Source: Planctomycetota bacterium
Lineage (GTDB): Bacteria; Planctomycetota; Phycisphaerae; WQYP01
NCBI GenBank assembly: GCA_021852245.1
Contig: JAJZNY010000314.1
Span: forward strand, 1-13,338
Length of the DNA: 13,338 bases
Reading direction: 5' to 3'
Part shown: piece after piece, positions 1-5,986 of the stretch
Layout: the number at the start of each line of letters is the position of its first letter
How positions within the stretch are numbered: the stretch's first letter is position 1
Program-made: the position numbers and the translations under genes
Notes under the pieces: model-generated
What the model was told of the DNA's origin: nothing
The model's input: the letters and a program-made list of their open reading frames with translations, nothing else
Databases searched by the model: none

Positions 1-153
1 CGGTTGACGTGATCCATATCGGGTTAGGGTTTAGTTCAATGTCAGAATCTGTCATCACCTGAGATTTTTTTCATCACATTTTTTCCCGCATGCGTTTGAA
101 TGGGCATCAGCGGTTGTCGGCGAAAGTAGAAGCCGCCCGCATCAGCGCGTTTT
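1..153. other. Left-edge non-coding stretch before the triple-HTH gene
   Basis: No reading frame of note is visible. The stretch holds two T-runs (about 64-71 and 79-84) and the heptamer TCATCAC twice (52-58 and 71-77), 19 bp apart, each followed by a T-run. A TTGACG hexamer at 4-9 resembles a -35 box, but I see no acceptable -10 at the right distance. The promoter of the downstream gene must lie here or beyond the edge. Confidence 0.4.
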
Positions 154-155
154 AT

Positions 156-160
156 GGAGG
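156..160 (+). promoter_or_regulatory. Shine-Dalgarno GGAGG that decides the start of the triple-HTH gene
   Basis: GGAGG lies 5 nt before the ATG at 166. It overlaps the alternative in-frame ATG at 154, which has no such motif upstream. This favours 166 as the real start. Confidence 0.7.
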
Positions 161-165
161 TTATC

Positions 166-762
166 ATGGCAGATTATCGCAATACCCTCATGCCGACCTT
201 ACCCATGCGGACGGCAATCACTGACGCTGACGATCGGCCGACCCGGCCGCCATGTGTGTCTAAGGCCATGACTGCGTTGGATATTTCTACACCATCAACG
301 CACGGCGCGAACTGCACGCACAACGGGCCGGAGATTGAGGCCATCAGAGAAGCTTTCCGAAGCGGCCGAACGGCGCAGCAGATTGCCGTGTGCTTCGGCG
401 TGTCCATGAGTTTTATTTATGCCATTTGCCGAAAGGAGGGGATATCCGTGAGACCATCTATATCTGAAGCCCAGCGACGGGCGATTATTCAAGAAGCACA
501 CAACGGTGCCACCATTATGTCTCTCATGCGGAAATATCATGTTGGATATCATCGCATCAGATCGATTCTGGACCGCGCCAAGACGCAGCCGCTGAAGGAT
601 TCCAGTCGCCGCCTGCTGCGAGTTATAGCACTGCTTGAGAATACGCAGATGAATTTTGCCGAGATTGGCCGGCATGTTGGAACGTCCGCACAGCGGATAC
701 ATCAGATTTACACCGAAGCGCTTTCGGCCGGGATACGGTTCAGCCATCGCAGCAAATCGTGA
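166..762 (+). CDS. Small protein with three tandem helix-turn-helix units (putative DNA-binding regulator)
   Basis: A 198-residue protein of unrecognised family. After a roughly 50-residue low-complexity N-terminus, three segments each read as a helix-turn-helix. Residues ~55-92 include the stretch SGRTAQQIAVCFGVSMSFIY. Residues ~99-138 include GATIMSLMRKYHVGYHRIR. Residues ~147-190 include MNFAEIGRHVGTSAQRIHQI. The spacing resembles the Hin/resolvase and homeodomain-like HTH fold, which recognises DNA with its third helix. No catalytic, ligand-binding or membrane segment is visible. Inference: it binds an extended DNA site, perhaps as a regulator. The start at 166 is chosen for its GGAGG. 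The gene ends 23 bp before the convergent arsM stop, so it is not part of the ars operon. The DNA-binding fold is fairly secure; its role is unknown. Confidence 0.7.
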   Translation: MADYRNTLMPTLPMRTAITDADDRPTRPPCVSKAMTALDISTPSTHGANCTHNGPEIEAIREAFRSGRTAQQIAVCFGVSMSFIYAICRKEGISVRPSISEAQRRAIIQEAHNGATIMSLMRKYHVGYHRIRSILDRAKTQPLKDSSRRLLRVIALLENTQMNFAEIGRHVGTSAQRIHQIYTEALSAGIRFSHRSKS

Positions 763-785
763 TGGCCCGGAGGGGGTGTCCGCTG

Positions 786-1739
786 TTATGCAGAGTCCTT
801 CATCGCAAATATTTTTACACTGGCGGCGTAGAGGTTGAGATCATACTGTTCCGCGAGCCGAGCCAGATCGCCATGCACACCAGACTGGGCCGGGCCGCAA
901 CACCCTGTCGATTGCACGGCAAGCGACACACGTGATTTTGCGCCGTCCGCGGGACGATCCTCCGAGAAGTTTGAGGCCGGCGGCTGATCCCCCATCGCCG
1001 GCGAACAGCACCCGCTCTGGCCCGCCACATATTTGTACGCATTGAGGTCCGCCCCACTGTCGATCACCTGCACCTGGGCAAAGCCTGCGGCGCGGAGGCC
1101 GTCACGGTAATCCTGCAGGCTGATTGCACCGGCAATGCACCCCACCCATGCGGCGACGTTATCCGCCAGTTCCTTCGGAAGCGATTGCCGCAGGGCGATG
1201 TCGCTGATCGCAAGCCTGCCTCCGGGGCGTAACACCCTGAACATCTCCTTGAAGACCGCCGCTTTATCAGGGGCCAGATTGATCACGCAGTTGGAAATGA
1301 TGCAATCGACGGTTGCGTCAGCAAGGGGGATGCGGTCAATGGTGGAGAGATGAAATTCCACGTTGGAATAGGGCCGGCCGTCGGGACCGTTGCGGGCGTT
1401 GGTTTTGGCGCGAGTGATCATTTCAGGCGTCATGTCGATGCCGATCGCCTTGCCGGTAGGCCCCACCTGATGCGCCGCGAGAAATACATCCAGTCCGCCG
1501 CCACACCCCAGGTCCACCACCACTTCGCCCGGCCGGAGGCTCGCCATCGCGGTGGGATTGCCGCAGGAAAGGCCCAGATTGGCCCCGTCCGGCAGGCTTG
1601 CGAGCTCCGCAGCGGAATATCCAAAGGCCTTGGCTACAGCGTGGGCACCGGCGGCCTGGTCTCCCAGACCTGTGGCCCCCACCTGGCCATAGCGTTTTTG
1701 GACGGTGGAAAGGACATCGGTTGGCTGAGCAGGTTTCAT
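786..1739 (-). CDS. arsM: Arsenite S-adenosylmethionine methyltransferase
   Basis: A 317-residue protein that methylates As(III) using S-adenosylmethionine, giving methylated and eventually volatile arsenicals in the cytoplasm. The SAM-binding motif I ([10 protein letters not shown]) is at 75-84. The three cysteines known to bind As(III) in ArsM are present: Cys59 (GLSCGNP), Cys151 (SNCVIN) and Cys201 (VGCIAGA), the last two 50 residues apart as in characterised enzymes. The C-terminal part carries two similar vicinal cysteine pairs, GCCSPA at 243-248 and GCCGPA at 279-284. A linker rich in Pro, Ser and Asp lies between them. AGGAG lies upstream of the ATG. It is the last gene of the arsR-arsC-acr3-arsM operon, 48 bp after acr3. 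Length and motifs fit the family well. Confidence 0.95.
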   Translation of the reverse strand: MKPAQPTDVLSTVQKRYGQVGATGLGDQAAGAHAVAKAFGYSAAELASLPDGANLGLSCGNPTAMASLRPGEVVVDLGCGGGLDVFLAAHQVGPTGKAIGIDMTPEMITRAKTNARNGPDGRPYSNVEFHLSTIDRIPLADATVDCIISNCVINLAPDKAAVFKEMFRVLRPGGRLAISDIALRQSLPKELADNVAAWVGCIAGAISLQDYRDGLRAAGFAQVQVIDSGADLNAYKYVAGQSGCCSPAMGDQPPASNFSEDRPADGAKSRVSLAVQSTGCCGPAQSGVHGDLARLAEQYDLNLYAASVKIFAMKDSA

Positions 1740-1787
1740 ATATCGGCTCCTATTTTTTCTTCGCGTGTGACTAACGCGATCAACGGA

Positions 1788-2900
1788 TTATCTTTTTACC
1801 GGCATCGCCGCTGCTATTGGTGGCGAAAGCGGCAGCGAGGCCGCGTGGCCGCCGCCGAACCAGCGCCGATGCAGAACCAGCGACCATTTCACCAGAGCGA
1901 CCATCACCGGCACCTCGACCAGCGGGCCGATCACGGCGGTAAATGCGGCCGGACTCGCCACGCCGAAGAGAGCGATGGCGACGGCGATGGCCAATTCAAA
2001 ATTATTACTTGCGGCGGTAAAGGCGATGGTGGCGGTGCGCGGGTAATCCGCCCCCAGCCGCCGGGCCATCCAGAAACTGATGCCGAACATCAGGACAAAA
2101 TAGATCAGCAGCGGAATCGCAATGAGCATGACGGTGCCCGGGCGGGCCACAATCTGCCGCCCCTGGAGGCCGAACATCACCACGATGGTGAAAAGCAAAG
2201 CGACCAGCGTGATCGGGCTGATGCGGGGGATAAAAGACCGCTGGTACCATTGAACACCCTTGAGGCGCACCAGTGCGAACCAGGTGAGCACGCCCGCGGC
2301 AAATGGAATGCCGAGATAAATCAGCACGCTCCGGCCGATGTTCGGAATGGATATCTTCGATGGATCGATCTGCGTCATGGGGATGTGGAGCATGGCGGGA
2401 AGAATGTTGATGAAAAACCATGCGTACACACCGTAACAGAGCACTTGAAAAATGCTGTTGAATGCTACGAGCCCGGCGGCATAGTCGGCATCCCCGGCGG
2501 CCAGATCATTCCAGACAATCACCATCGCGATGCACCGAGCCAGACCGATGAGGATGACGCCCGCCATGAGCAGCGGATGGCCGCGAAGAAAGAGCGCCGC
2601 GAGCCCGAACATCAGCACCGGCCCGATGAGCCAGTTCTGCACCAGCGAAAGGAGCAATATTTTCCAGTCGACAAACACCCGCCAGAGCTGTTCGTAGCGC
2701 ACCTTGGCCAGCGGCGGATACATCATCACGATCAGGCCCACGGCAATCGGGATGTTGGTGGACCCCACCTGGACTTTCTGCATCGCGGCGCCAAACCCAT
2801 GCCAGACGAACGCGAGACCGATGCCGCCGGCCATTGCCAGAGCAATCCAGAGGGTGAGATAGCGGTCCAGAAACGATAATTTTTTTGTAATATCGGACAT
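1788..2900 (-). CDS. acr3: Arsenite efflux permease, ACR3 (BART superfamily) type
   Basis: A 370-residue inner-membrane carrier that extrudes arsenite, driven by the proton-motive force. About ten hydrophobic segments run through the sequence. The family signatures are visible: [14 protein letters not shown] near 59-72, the conserved transport cysteine Cys123 in [16 protein letters not shown], and the conserved acidic residue Glu302 in [18 protein letters not shown]. These separate it from the unrelated ArsB antiporter, although such genes are often labelled arsB. The start codon lies only 2 nt after the arsC stop. Its ribosome site (GGGAG/AAAGG) lies inside the end of arsC, so the two are probably translationally coupled. 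The C-terminal ~20 residues are a loose hydrophilic tail. Confidence 0.95.
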   Translation of the reverse strand: MSDITKKLSFLDRYLTLWIALAMAGGIGLAFVWHGFGAAMQKVQVGSTNIPIAVGLIVMMYPPLAKVRYEQLWRVFVDWKILLLSLVQNWLIGPVLMFGLAALFLRGHPLLMAGVILIGLARCIAMVIVWNDLAAGDADYAAGLVAFNSIFQVLCYGVYAWFFINILPAMLHIPMTQIDPSKISIPNIGRSVLIYLGIPFAAGVLTWFALVRLKGVQWYQRSFIPRISPITLVALLFTIVVMFGLQGRQIVARPGTVMLIAIPLLIYFVLMFGISFWMARRLGADYPRTATIAFTAASNNFELAIAVAIALFGVASPAAFTAVIGPLVEVPVMVALVKWSLVLHRRWFGGGHAASLPLSPPIAAAMPVKR

Positions 2901-2902
2901 GG

Positions 2903-3385
2903 CTATTGCCTTTCTCCCGCTGTCTGCGGTACGGCGGATTCGGCGGCCTGAAGCGATTGCGGCAGGGTTTCGACAAATCGCCGGATCTCATCGCGCACGC
3001 GCCGATAATGGCTCAATGCCTCTTCCGGAGTGCGGGCGGAGGCGGCAAGTTTCGGCGGATCGTCAAACCCGCGATGGATCACCTTGGCACCAGCCCCGAG
3101 CCATGTGGGACAGGTTTCATGCGCGTGGCCGCAGACGGTGATCACGTAATCAAACGGTACGTCAGCCACCTCGGCGGCAGATTTGGATTTATGGCCGGAA
3201 ATATCCACGCCCGCCTCCGCCATCACCTGCACGGCATGCGGATTCAGGCCGTGGGTTGTGATGCCCGCTGAAGAGACTTCCAGTTCGTCGCCCTTGAGCT
3301 TTCTGGCCCATCCCTCGGCCATCTGACTGCGGCAGGAATTGCCGGTGCAGAGAAATAAAACTTTTAGTTTTGGCTGGATTGTCAT
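2903..3385 (-). CDS. arsC: Arsenate reductase, thioredoxin-coupled low-molecular-weight phosphatase type
   Basis: A 160-residue enzyme that reduces arsenate to arsenite, supplying the substrate of Acr3 and ArsM. The P-loop CX5R is present: Cys13 in [15 protein letters not shown] with Arg19. The redox relay cysteines Cys85 and Cys92 ([10 protein letters not shown]) keep the same spacing as Cys10, Cys82 and Cys89 of the Staphylococcus pI258 enzyme. It therefore belongs to the thioredoxin-linked class, not the glutaredoxin class. The frame is open further upstream to 3553, but the ATG at 3385 is preferred. It has AAGGA a few bases upstream, and the P-loop then sits at the normal distance from the N-terminus. 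The C-terminus extends ~20 residues past the usual family length. It starts 61 nt after arsR. Confidence 0.95.
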   Translation of the reverse strand: MTIQPKLKVLFLCTGNSCRSQMAEGWARKLKGDELEVSSAGITTHGLNPHAVQVMAEAGVDISGHKSKSAAEVADVPFDYVITVCGHAHETCPTWLGAGAKVIHRGFDDPPKLAASARTPEEALSHYRRVRDEIRRFVETLPQSLQAAESAVPQTAGERQ

Positions 3386-3446
3386 ATCGGTTCCTTGTTT
3401 CAAAATTTGCGGTCGTTTTATCCACCACTTGTGATTGTTAGCGGTA

Positions 3447-3962
3447 TCAACCGCCGAAATCGTCGGCGGGAGCTGAACATCCGCGGCCTGGGGAGCCGGA
3501 GTGAATCTGGTCGAGCTTCGCCCTGTCGAGGGTAAGCTGCGGCACATCGGCAAAGCATTCGGCGAGGCATGTTAATAAAGTATTATGGAATTTCCCGAGA
3601 GGTGTGGCGAGCCGATAGTGCATCCAGAGCCCCTGCCGACGGGCCAGCACGAGACCGGATCGGCGGAGGTAGGCCAGATGGCGGGACACCTTGGGTTGCG
3701 ACATCTCCAGCACGCAGACAATATCGCATACGCAAAGCTCGCCGCCGGAGAGCAGATTCAATATTCGCAGACGGGTCGGGTCGGAGAATGCCCGGAACAT
3801 GCGGCTCACATCGACGGAGGATGTTTTTGCCATCGGCGCGGGGTTGGGGCTGTCGGCACCGGTGGCCATCGGCGTCGGGCACCCGCAACCGCATGGAGCG
3901 GCTCGATGGGCGTTCCCACGGGAGAGGGATCGTGTTTTCGATTCGGTATCAAACTTACTCAT
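3447..3962 (-). CDS. arsR: ArsR-family arsenic-responsive repressor with a cysteine-rich N-terminal extension
   Basis: A 171-residue winged-helix repressor that releases ars DNA on binding As(III). The core starts near residue 50 (SRMFRAFSDPTRLRILNLL). It contains the metal site ELCVCD (Cys77, Cys79), followed by Cys83 and the recognition helix SQPKVSRHLAYLRRSGLV. The frame is open up to 4115, but the ATG at 3962 is chosen because it is the predicted transcription start of the promoter at 3969-3997. No Shine-Dalgarno is present, so a leaderless message is likely. The ~50-residue N-terminal extension holds a CGCGC run (Cys24, 26, 28), which is unusual for the family. A later ATG (residue 32 or 44) would remove it. 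First gene of the ars operon. Confidence 0.92.
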   Translation of the reverse strand: MSKFDTESKTRSLSRGNAHRAAPCGCGCPTPMATGADSPNPAPMAKTSSVDVSRMFRAFSDPTRLRILNLLSGGELCVCDIVCVLEMSQPKVSRHLAYLRRSGLVLARRQGLWMHYRLATPLGKFHNTLLTCLAECFADVPQLTLDRAKLDQIHSGSPGRGCSAPADDFGG

Positions 3963-3968
3963 GTTTAC

Positions 3969-3997
3969 ACTATATACGCCTAAGCATATATAATCAA
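3969..3997 (-). promoter_or_regulatory. ars operon promoter (sigma-70-like)
   Basis: Read on the minus strand, TTGATT (3992-3997) and TATAGT (3969-3974) are separated by exactly 17 bp. The arsR ATG begins 6 nt after the -10 box, so the first base of the ATG (3962) falls at the expected +1. This implies a leaderless arsR transcript. The palindromic operator fills the spacer. Confidence 0.6.
3971..3992. promoter_or_regulatory. Probable ArsR operator, 22-bp imperfect palindrome
   Basis: The two ends, TATATA and TATATA, are perfect inverted copies. The centre (CGCCTAAGCA on the plus strand) is partly symmetric, giving 18 of 22 symmetric positions. It lies in the spacer between the -35 and -10 boxes of the ars promoter, where a bound repressor would block RNA polymerase. 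ArsR proteins typically bind AT-rich dyads of this kind. Assignment to this ArsR is inference. Confidence 0.55.
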
Positions 3998-4092
3998 ATG
4001 ATAAAATCCGAGACAGGGGCGCGGATTGGAATGAATGCTCTGCTGTAGCGTTTTTTGGCTCGGGCCGGGCCGGCTGAGGAAACAACCTTCGG

Positions 4093-4127
4093 AGTAGAAA
4101 TGAACCGGCAGCCACGCCTGCGGTTCA
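4093..4127 (-). terminator. Hairpin at the end of the secreted-protein gene, probable terminator
   Basis: On the minus strand the transcript forms TGAACCGCAG / CTGC-C-CGGTTCA (4101-4127), a 10-bp stem with one bulged C and a 6-nt loop. It begins at the stop codon of the 4125-4940 gene and is followed by TTTCTACT. The U-tract is weak, so termination may be incomplete. It would separate the fliW-csrA transcript from the ars promoter 100 bp further on. Confidence 0.45.
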
Positions 4128-4940
4128 GTGCGGGAGCTTGATGGGGTGGAGCGAAAAATGAACCTCAATTATTTTCTGGTTCGTCAGTAGCCGCAATTTC
4201 AATTCAGATCGGTTACTGAGCGGATGTCGGAGAAACAGAATGATTTTCTGAATTTTTGCGGGTGAGCCGATCGAGAGATACCCGCGAGATATCTCTTTTT
4301 TACCTTCGGTTACGGATGCCGACCGGAATGTGGCGGGGCCACCATTGATTTCAATGGCAACAAGTCCTGTCACTCCGGGTTTGGGTTTCTGGAGCAATTT
4401 GAGGCCGACGTGAGGAAAGAGTTTTGTTGGTAACTCCACGGTTCCCAAGTGCATTGCCTGAAGGTGTTTGAGTTCGATAAGTCGGACATGTCCGCCGACC
4501 ACCAGATCGCAATGCCCCACCAGACGGGTGAGCATTTTCGCCCTGGGCGACGGCAGGGAGAGCAGGAGTGGAAGAATGCGGCCGGGCAGCGCCGCCTGAC
4601 GGGCAATGCGGCCAAGACGGGAGAGAGCCGGCTGGACAAATGCACCCGGTTTGGGTGACAACACCCGCAGGTTGAGACCTGTATTGACGCCTGCGTGGGT
4701 AATAACAATTTGATTGAAGGCTCGAATTTTTTTCGGCCCATTGAATCGAAGTAACAGTTGCAGCCCGGCGCGGTTATGCAGCCAATGCAGATACGGTTTT
4801 TGATCGGGGTCGAGTATGTCGGCGGCCGTACGAATGATAGCAACGGGGGTGATGGACCAGGAAATGGGAGGATGGGGTTTGGGATGAGCAGCGGCGGGTG
4901 CAAGGAGGGCCGCCAAGCCGAGCGTTGCGACGTTGACCAT
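4125..4940 (-). CDS. Secreted protein of unknown function, downstream of csrA
   Basis: A 271-residue protein I do not recognise. The N-terminus reads as a Sec signal peptide (hydrophobic VATLGLAALLAPAAAHP, cleavage probably after AAA near residue 18). The mature part is basic, without further membrane segments. It alternates short beta-like stretches, for example MLTRLVGHCDLVVGGHVRLIEL at ~135-156 (with Cys143) and the C-terminal IQKIILFLRHPLSNRSELKLRLL. This suggests a beta-sandwich repeat protein. No catalytic motif is visible. GGAGG lies 8 nt before the ATG. The gene starts 58 bp after csrA on the same strand and is probably co-transcribed with fliW and csrA. A link to the flagellum or cell surface is only suggested by position. 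Confidence 0.6.
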   Translation of the reverse strand: MVNVATLGLAALLAPAAAHPKPHPPISWSITPVAIIRTAADILDPDQKPYLHWLHNRAGLQLLLRFNGPKKIRAFNQIVITHAGVNTGLNLRVLSPKPGAFVQPALSRLGRIARQAALPGRILPLLLSLPSPRAKMLTRLVGHCDLVVGGHVRLIELKHLQAMHLGTVELPTKLFPHVGLKLLQKPKPGVTGLVAIEINGGPATFRSASVTEGKKEISRGYLSIGSPAKIQKIILFLRHPLSNRSELKLRLLTNQKIIEVHFSLHPIKLPH

Positions 4941-4998
4941 ATGAGGCGCCTCCGACTTATTCAGCAGGCGATATCATAGGGCCTCGGGTGCAGCTTGA

Positions 4999-5229
4999 CT
5001 AATCAGCGGGCGCGGGAACTGAGGCGGTGCCGGGAGGGTTATTGTCGGCAGTTTTGCCTCCGGTACGTTCTTTTTGGATCGCCTGATAGACTTCCTTGCG
5101 ATGGACGGGCACCGTATTGGGGGCGCTGATGCCCAGCCGCACTTTATCGCCGCGAATATCGACGATCGTGATCTGGATATCATCCCCGATCATGATGCTT
5201 TCATCGCGCTGCCTGGAAAGAACCAGCAT
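4999..5229 (-). CDS. csrA: Carbon storage regulator / translational repressor CsrA
   Basis: A 76-residue RNA-binding protein that binds GGA motifs in mRNA leaders and represses or stabilises messages, classically flagellin and carbon-metabolism mRNAs. The start [20 protein letters not shown] and [19 protein letters not shown] are standard CsrA. The RNA-contacting Leu4 and Arg44 sit at the same positions as in E. coli CsrA. The tail after residue ~58 is a Pro/Ala-rich extension. The ATG at 5229 has AAGGAG 7 nt upstream. A longer in-frame start at 5271 would add 14 residues foreign to the family and is rejected. It follows fliW, whose product is the known protein antagonist of CsrA. The Shine-Dalgarno itself contains GGA in a small potential hairpin, so autoregulation is plausible. 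Confidence 0.95.
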   Translation of the reverse strand: MLVLSRQRDESIMIGDDIQITIVDIRGDKVRLGISAPNTVPVHRKEVYQAIQKERTGGKTADNNPPGTASVPAPAD

Positions 5230-5331
5230 GGCTGCACTCCTTGCCCGGCCCAGGGCCGGCATGAACTCCAACTAGTTGGCGAGCTGGCAGCAGATTGCCG
5301 AGCCATTTGCCCGCATACGAACATTTTAGAC
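5230..5331 (-). promoter_or_regulatory. fliW-csrA intercistronic region with dyads and a potential CsrA autoregulatory site
   Basis: This 102-nt gap holds three symmetric elements. CCAACTAGTTGG (5268-5279) is a perfect 12-bp palindrome. CCGGCCCAGGGCCGG (5245-5259) has 7-bp arms around one base. Over the csrA ribosome site, GCA-AGGAG-TGC (5234-5244, minus strand) puts the Shine-Dalgarno, with its GGA, in a 3-bp mini-hairpin loop. CsrA is known in other bacteria to repress messages by binding GGA at the ribosome site. Applying that here is inference. Confidence 0.4.
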
Positions 5332-5362
5332 CTAATAACGGCATAAATCACCCTCTAAAATG
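5322..5362. repeat. 9-bp perfect inverted repeat spanning the fliW stop codon
   Basis: CATTTTAGA (5322-5330) and TCTAAAATG (5354-5362) are exact reverse complements separated by 23 nt. The fliW TAG (5332-5334) lies in the loop. The stem is AT-rich, with no U-run after it on the minus strand. It could be an mRNA hairpin or processing site between fliW and csrA, or coincidence. Confidence 0.5.
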
Positions 5363-5733
5363 GATTCGTCAAGTTGCAGGGCGCGGTGATTGGCCTCGTT
5401 AATTAACATGGGAGTCTGAAACTGGGCCTGAAGACCGGTGGATGTTTTGAACAGCGGCACGTAGACGCGGATATCTGCCGCATTTTTTGCCCGGAGTGGT
5501 TTAACGCATCGGCGGGGCACTCGAAGGGAATAACCTGGAAAGAGTGAGCCGGCATCGACCAGCGTATATCCTTCACCTTGCCCGCCGGGGGGAGTAAGTT
5601 GCAGCACGGCCCGATCTTCGGCGTTGGAGGAGGCGATCATGGCCGTAGGCTGGCGAGATTGAAGGAAACCGTTCATGAAGACAATCCGAAAAGACTTTTT
5701 CACATCGGTCGAAATTCTTTCCATCACGTCCAT
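5332..5733 (-). CDS. fliW: FliW-like flagellar assembly factor / CsrA antagonist
   Basis: A 133-residue protein. FliW binds CsrA and releases it from flagellin mRNA, and itself binds flagellin, linking filament assembly to translation. The identification rests on the pattern FRIVFMNGFLQSRQPTAM (15-32), then GYTLVDAGSLFPGYSLRVP (55-73), AADIRVYVPLF (85-95) and LQAQFQTPMLINEANHRALQL (101-121). This lines up with the known FliW order of GIPGF..., the LVDPF motif, the AEDVAVF strand and APIVVN...QVIL. It also has the classic position directly before csrA. The sequence is divergent, with an insertion near 47-55. The start at 5733 has GGAG 9 nt upstream. An in-frame TTG at 5760 would add 9 residues but lacks a ribosome site. 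Recognised by pattern and context, not by close identity. Confidence 0.75.
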   Translation of the reverse strand: MDVMERISTDVKKSFRIVFMNGFLQSRQPTAMIASSNAEDRAVLQLTPPGGQGEGYTLVDAGSLFPGYSLRVPRRCVKPLRAKNAADIRVYVPLFKTSTGLQAQFQTPMLINEANHRALQLDESILEGDLCRY

Positions 5734-5775
5734 GTCATTGGGCTCCACATCGTACCGCAAGGTAACAAAAAGCCG

Positions 5776-5809
5776 GAGGCTCCTGCCTCATTGCCCCCGT
5801 ACACCGGGG
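5776..5809 (-). promoter_or_regulatory. Two hairpins in the fliW leader, one exposing GGA in its loop
   Basis: On the minus strand the leader would form CCCCG-GTGTA-CGGGG (5795-5809). It would then form GAGGC-AGGA-GCCTC (5776-5789), followed by CGGC and five T residues. The second has GGA in a 4-nt loop on a 5-bp stem, the shape CsrA prefers. The T-run makes an attenuator-like terminator an alternative reading. Function is inferred from position in front of fliW-csrA. Confidence 0.4.
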
Positions 5810-5837
5810 ACCGGACCGAGAAAATCTCAAACTGTCC

Positions 5838-5867
5838 ATCATATGATTCGTTAATATCGGTGGCCAA
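5838..5867 (-). promoter_or_regulatory. Candidate promoter of the fliW-csrA operon
   Basis: On the minus strand TTGGCC (5862-5867) and TATGAT (5838-5843) are 18 bp apart. This predicts a start near 5831 and a leader of about 100 nt that includes the two hairpins at 5776-5809. The match is moderate and no other boxes fit better. Confidence 0.35.
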
Positions 5868-5951
5868 AGTCCAATGAAAACGCCAAAAATTGTTTTTACG
5901 CAATAATAAAACTTGAGAATAGGCGGGTCAAAGCCTGCGTCAAGCGGAAGG

Positions 5952-5979
5952 TTGTTCGCCCAACTTGGCCGGTTATAAC
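5952..5979 (+). promoter_or_regulatory. Candidate promoter of the phosphodiesterase gene, leaderless
   Basis: TTGTTC (5952-5957) and TATAAC (5974-5979) are 16 bp apart. The expected transcription start, 7 nt after the -10 box, coincides with the ATG at 5987 within one base. No Shine-Dalgarno is seen before that ATG. Confidence 0.45.
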
Positions 5980-5986
5980 TACAGCC

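Noticed and set aside
1350..2879. Plus-strand open frame of 509 codons opposite arsM and acr3
   Set aside because: Its product is rich in His, Arg, Asp and Gln with no fold-like pattern, the usual shadow of hydrophobic coding sequence read backwards. Both genes on the other strand are certain.
3386..3553. N-terminal extension of arsC to 3553
   Set aside because: It would put 56 foreign residues before the P-loop and overlap arsR; the ATG at 3385 has AAGGA and gives the family start.
4051..4080. GC-rich GGCCGG dyad next to a T-run as a bidirectional terminator
   Set aside because: The T-run lies on the wrong side of the stem for the minus-strand genes, and no plus-strand gene ends here.
3963..4115. 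N-terminal extension of arsR to 4115
   Set aside because: It would translate the promoter and palindrome, and the added residues do not resemble the family.
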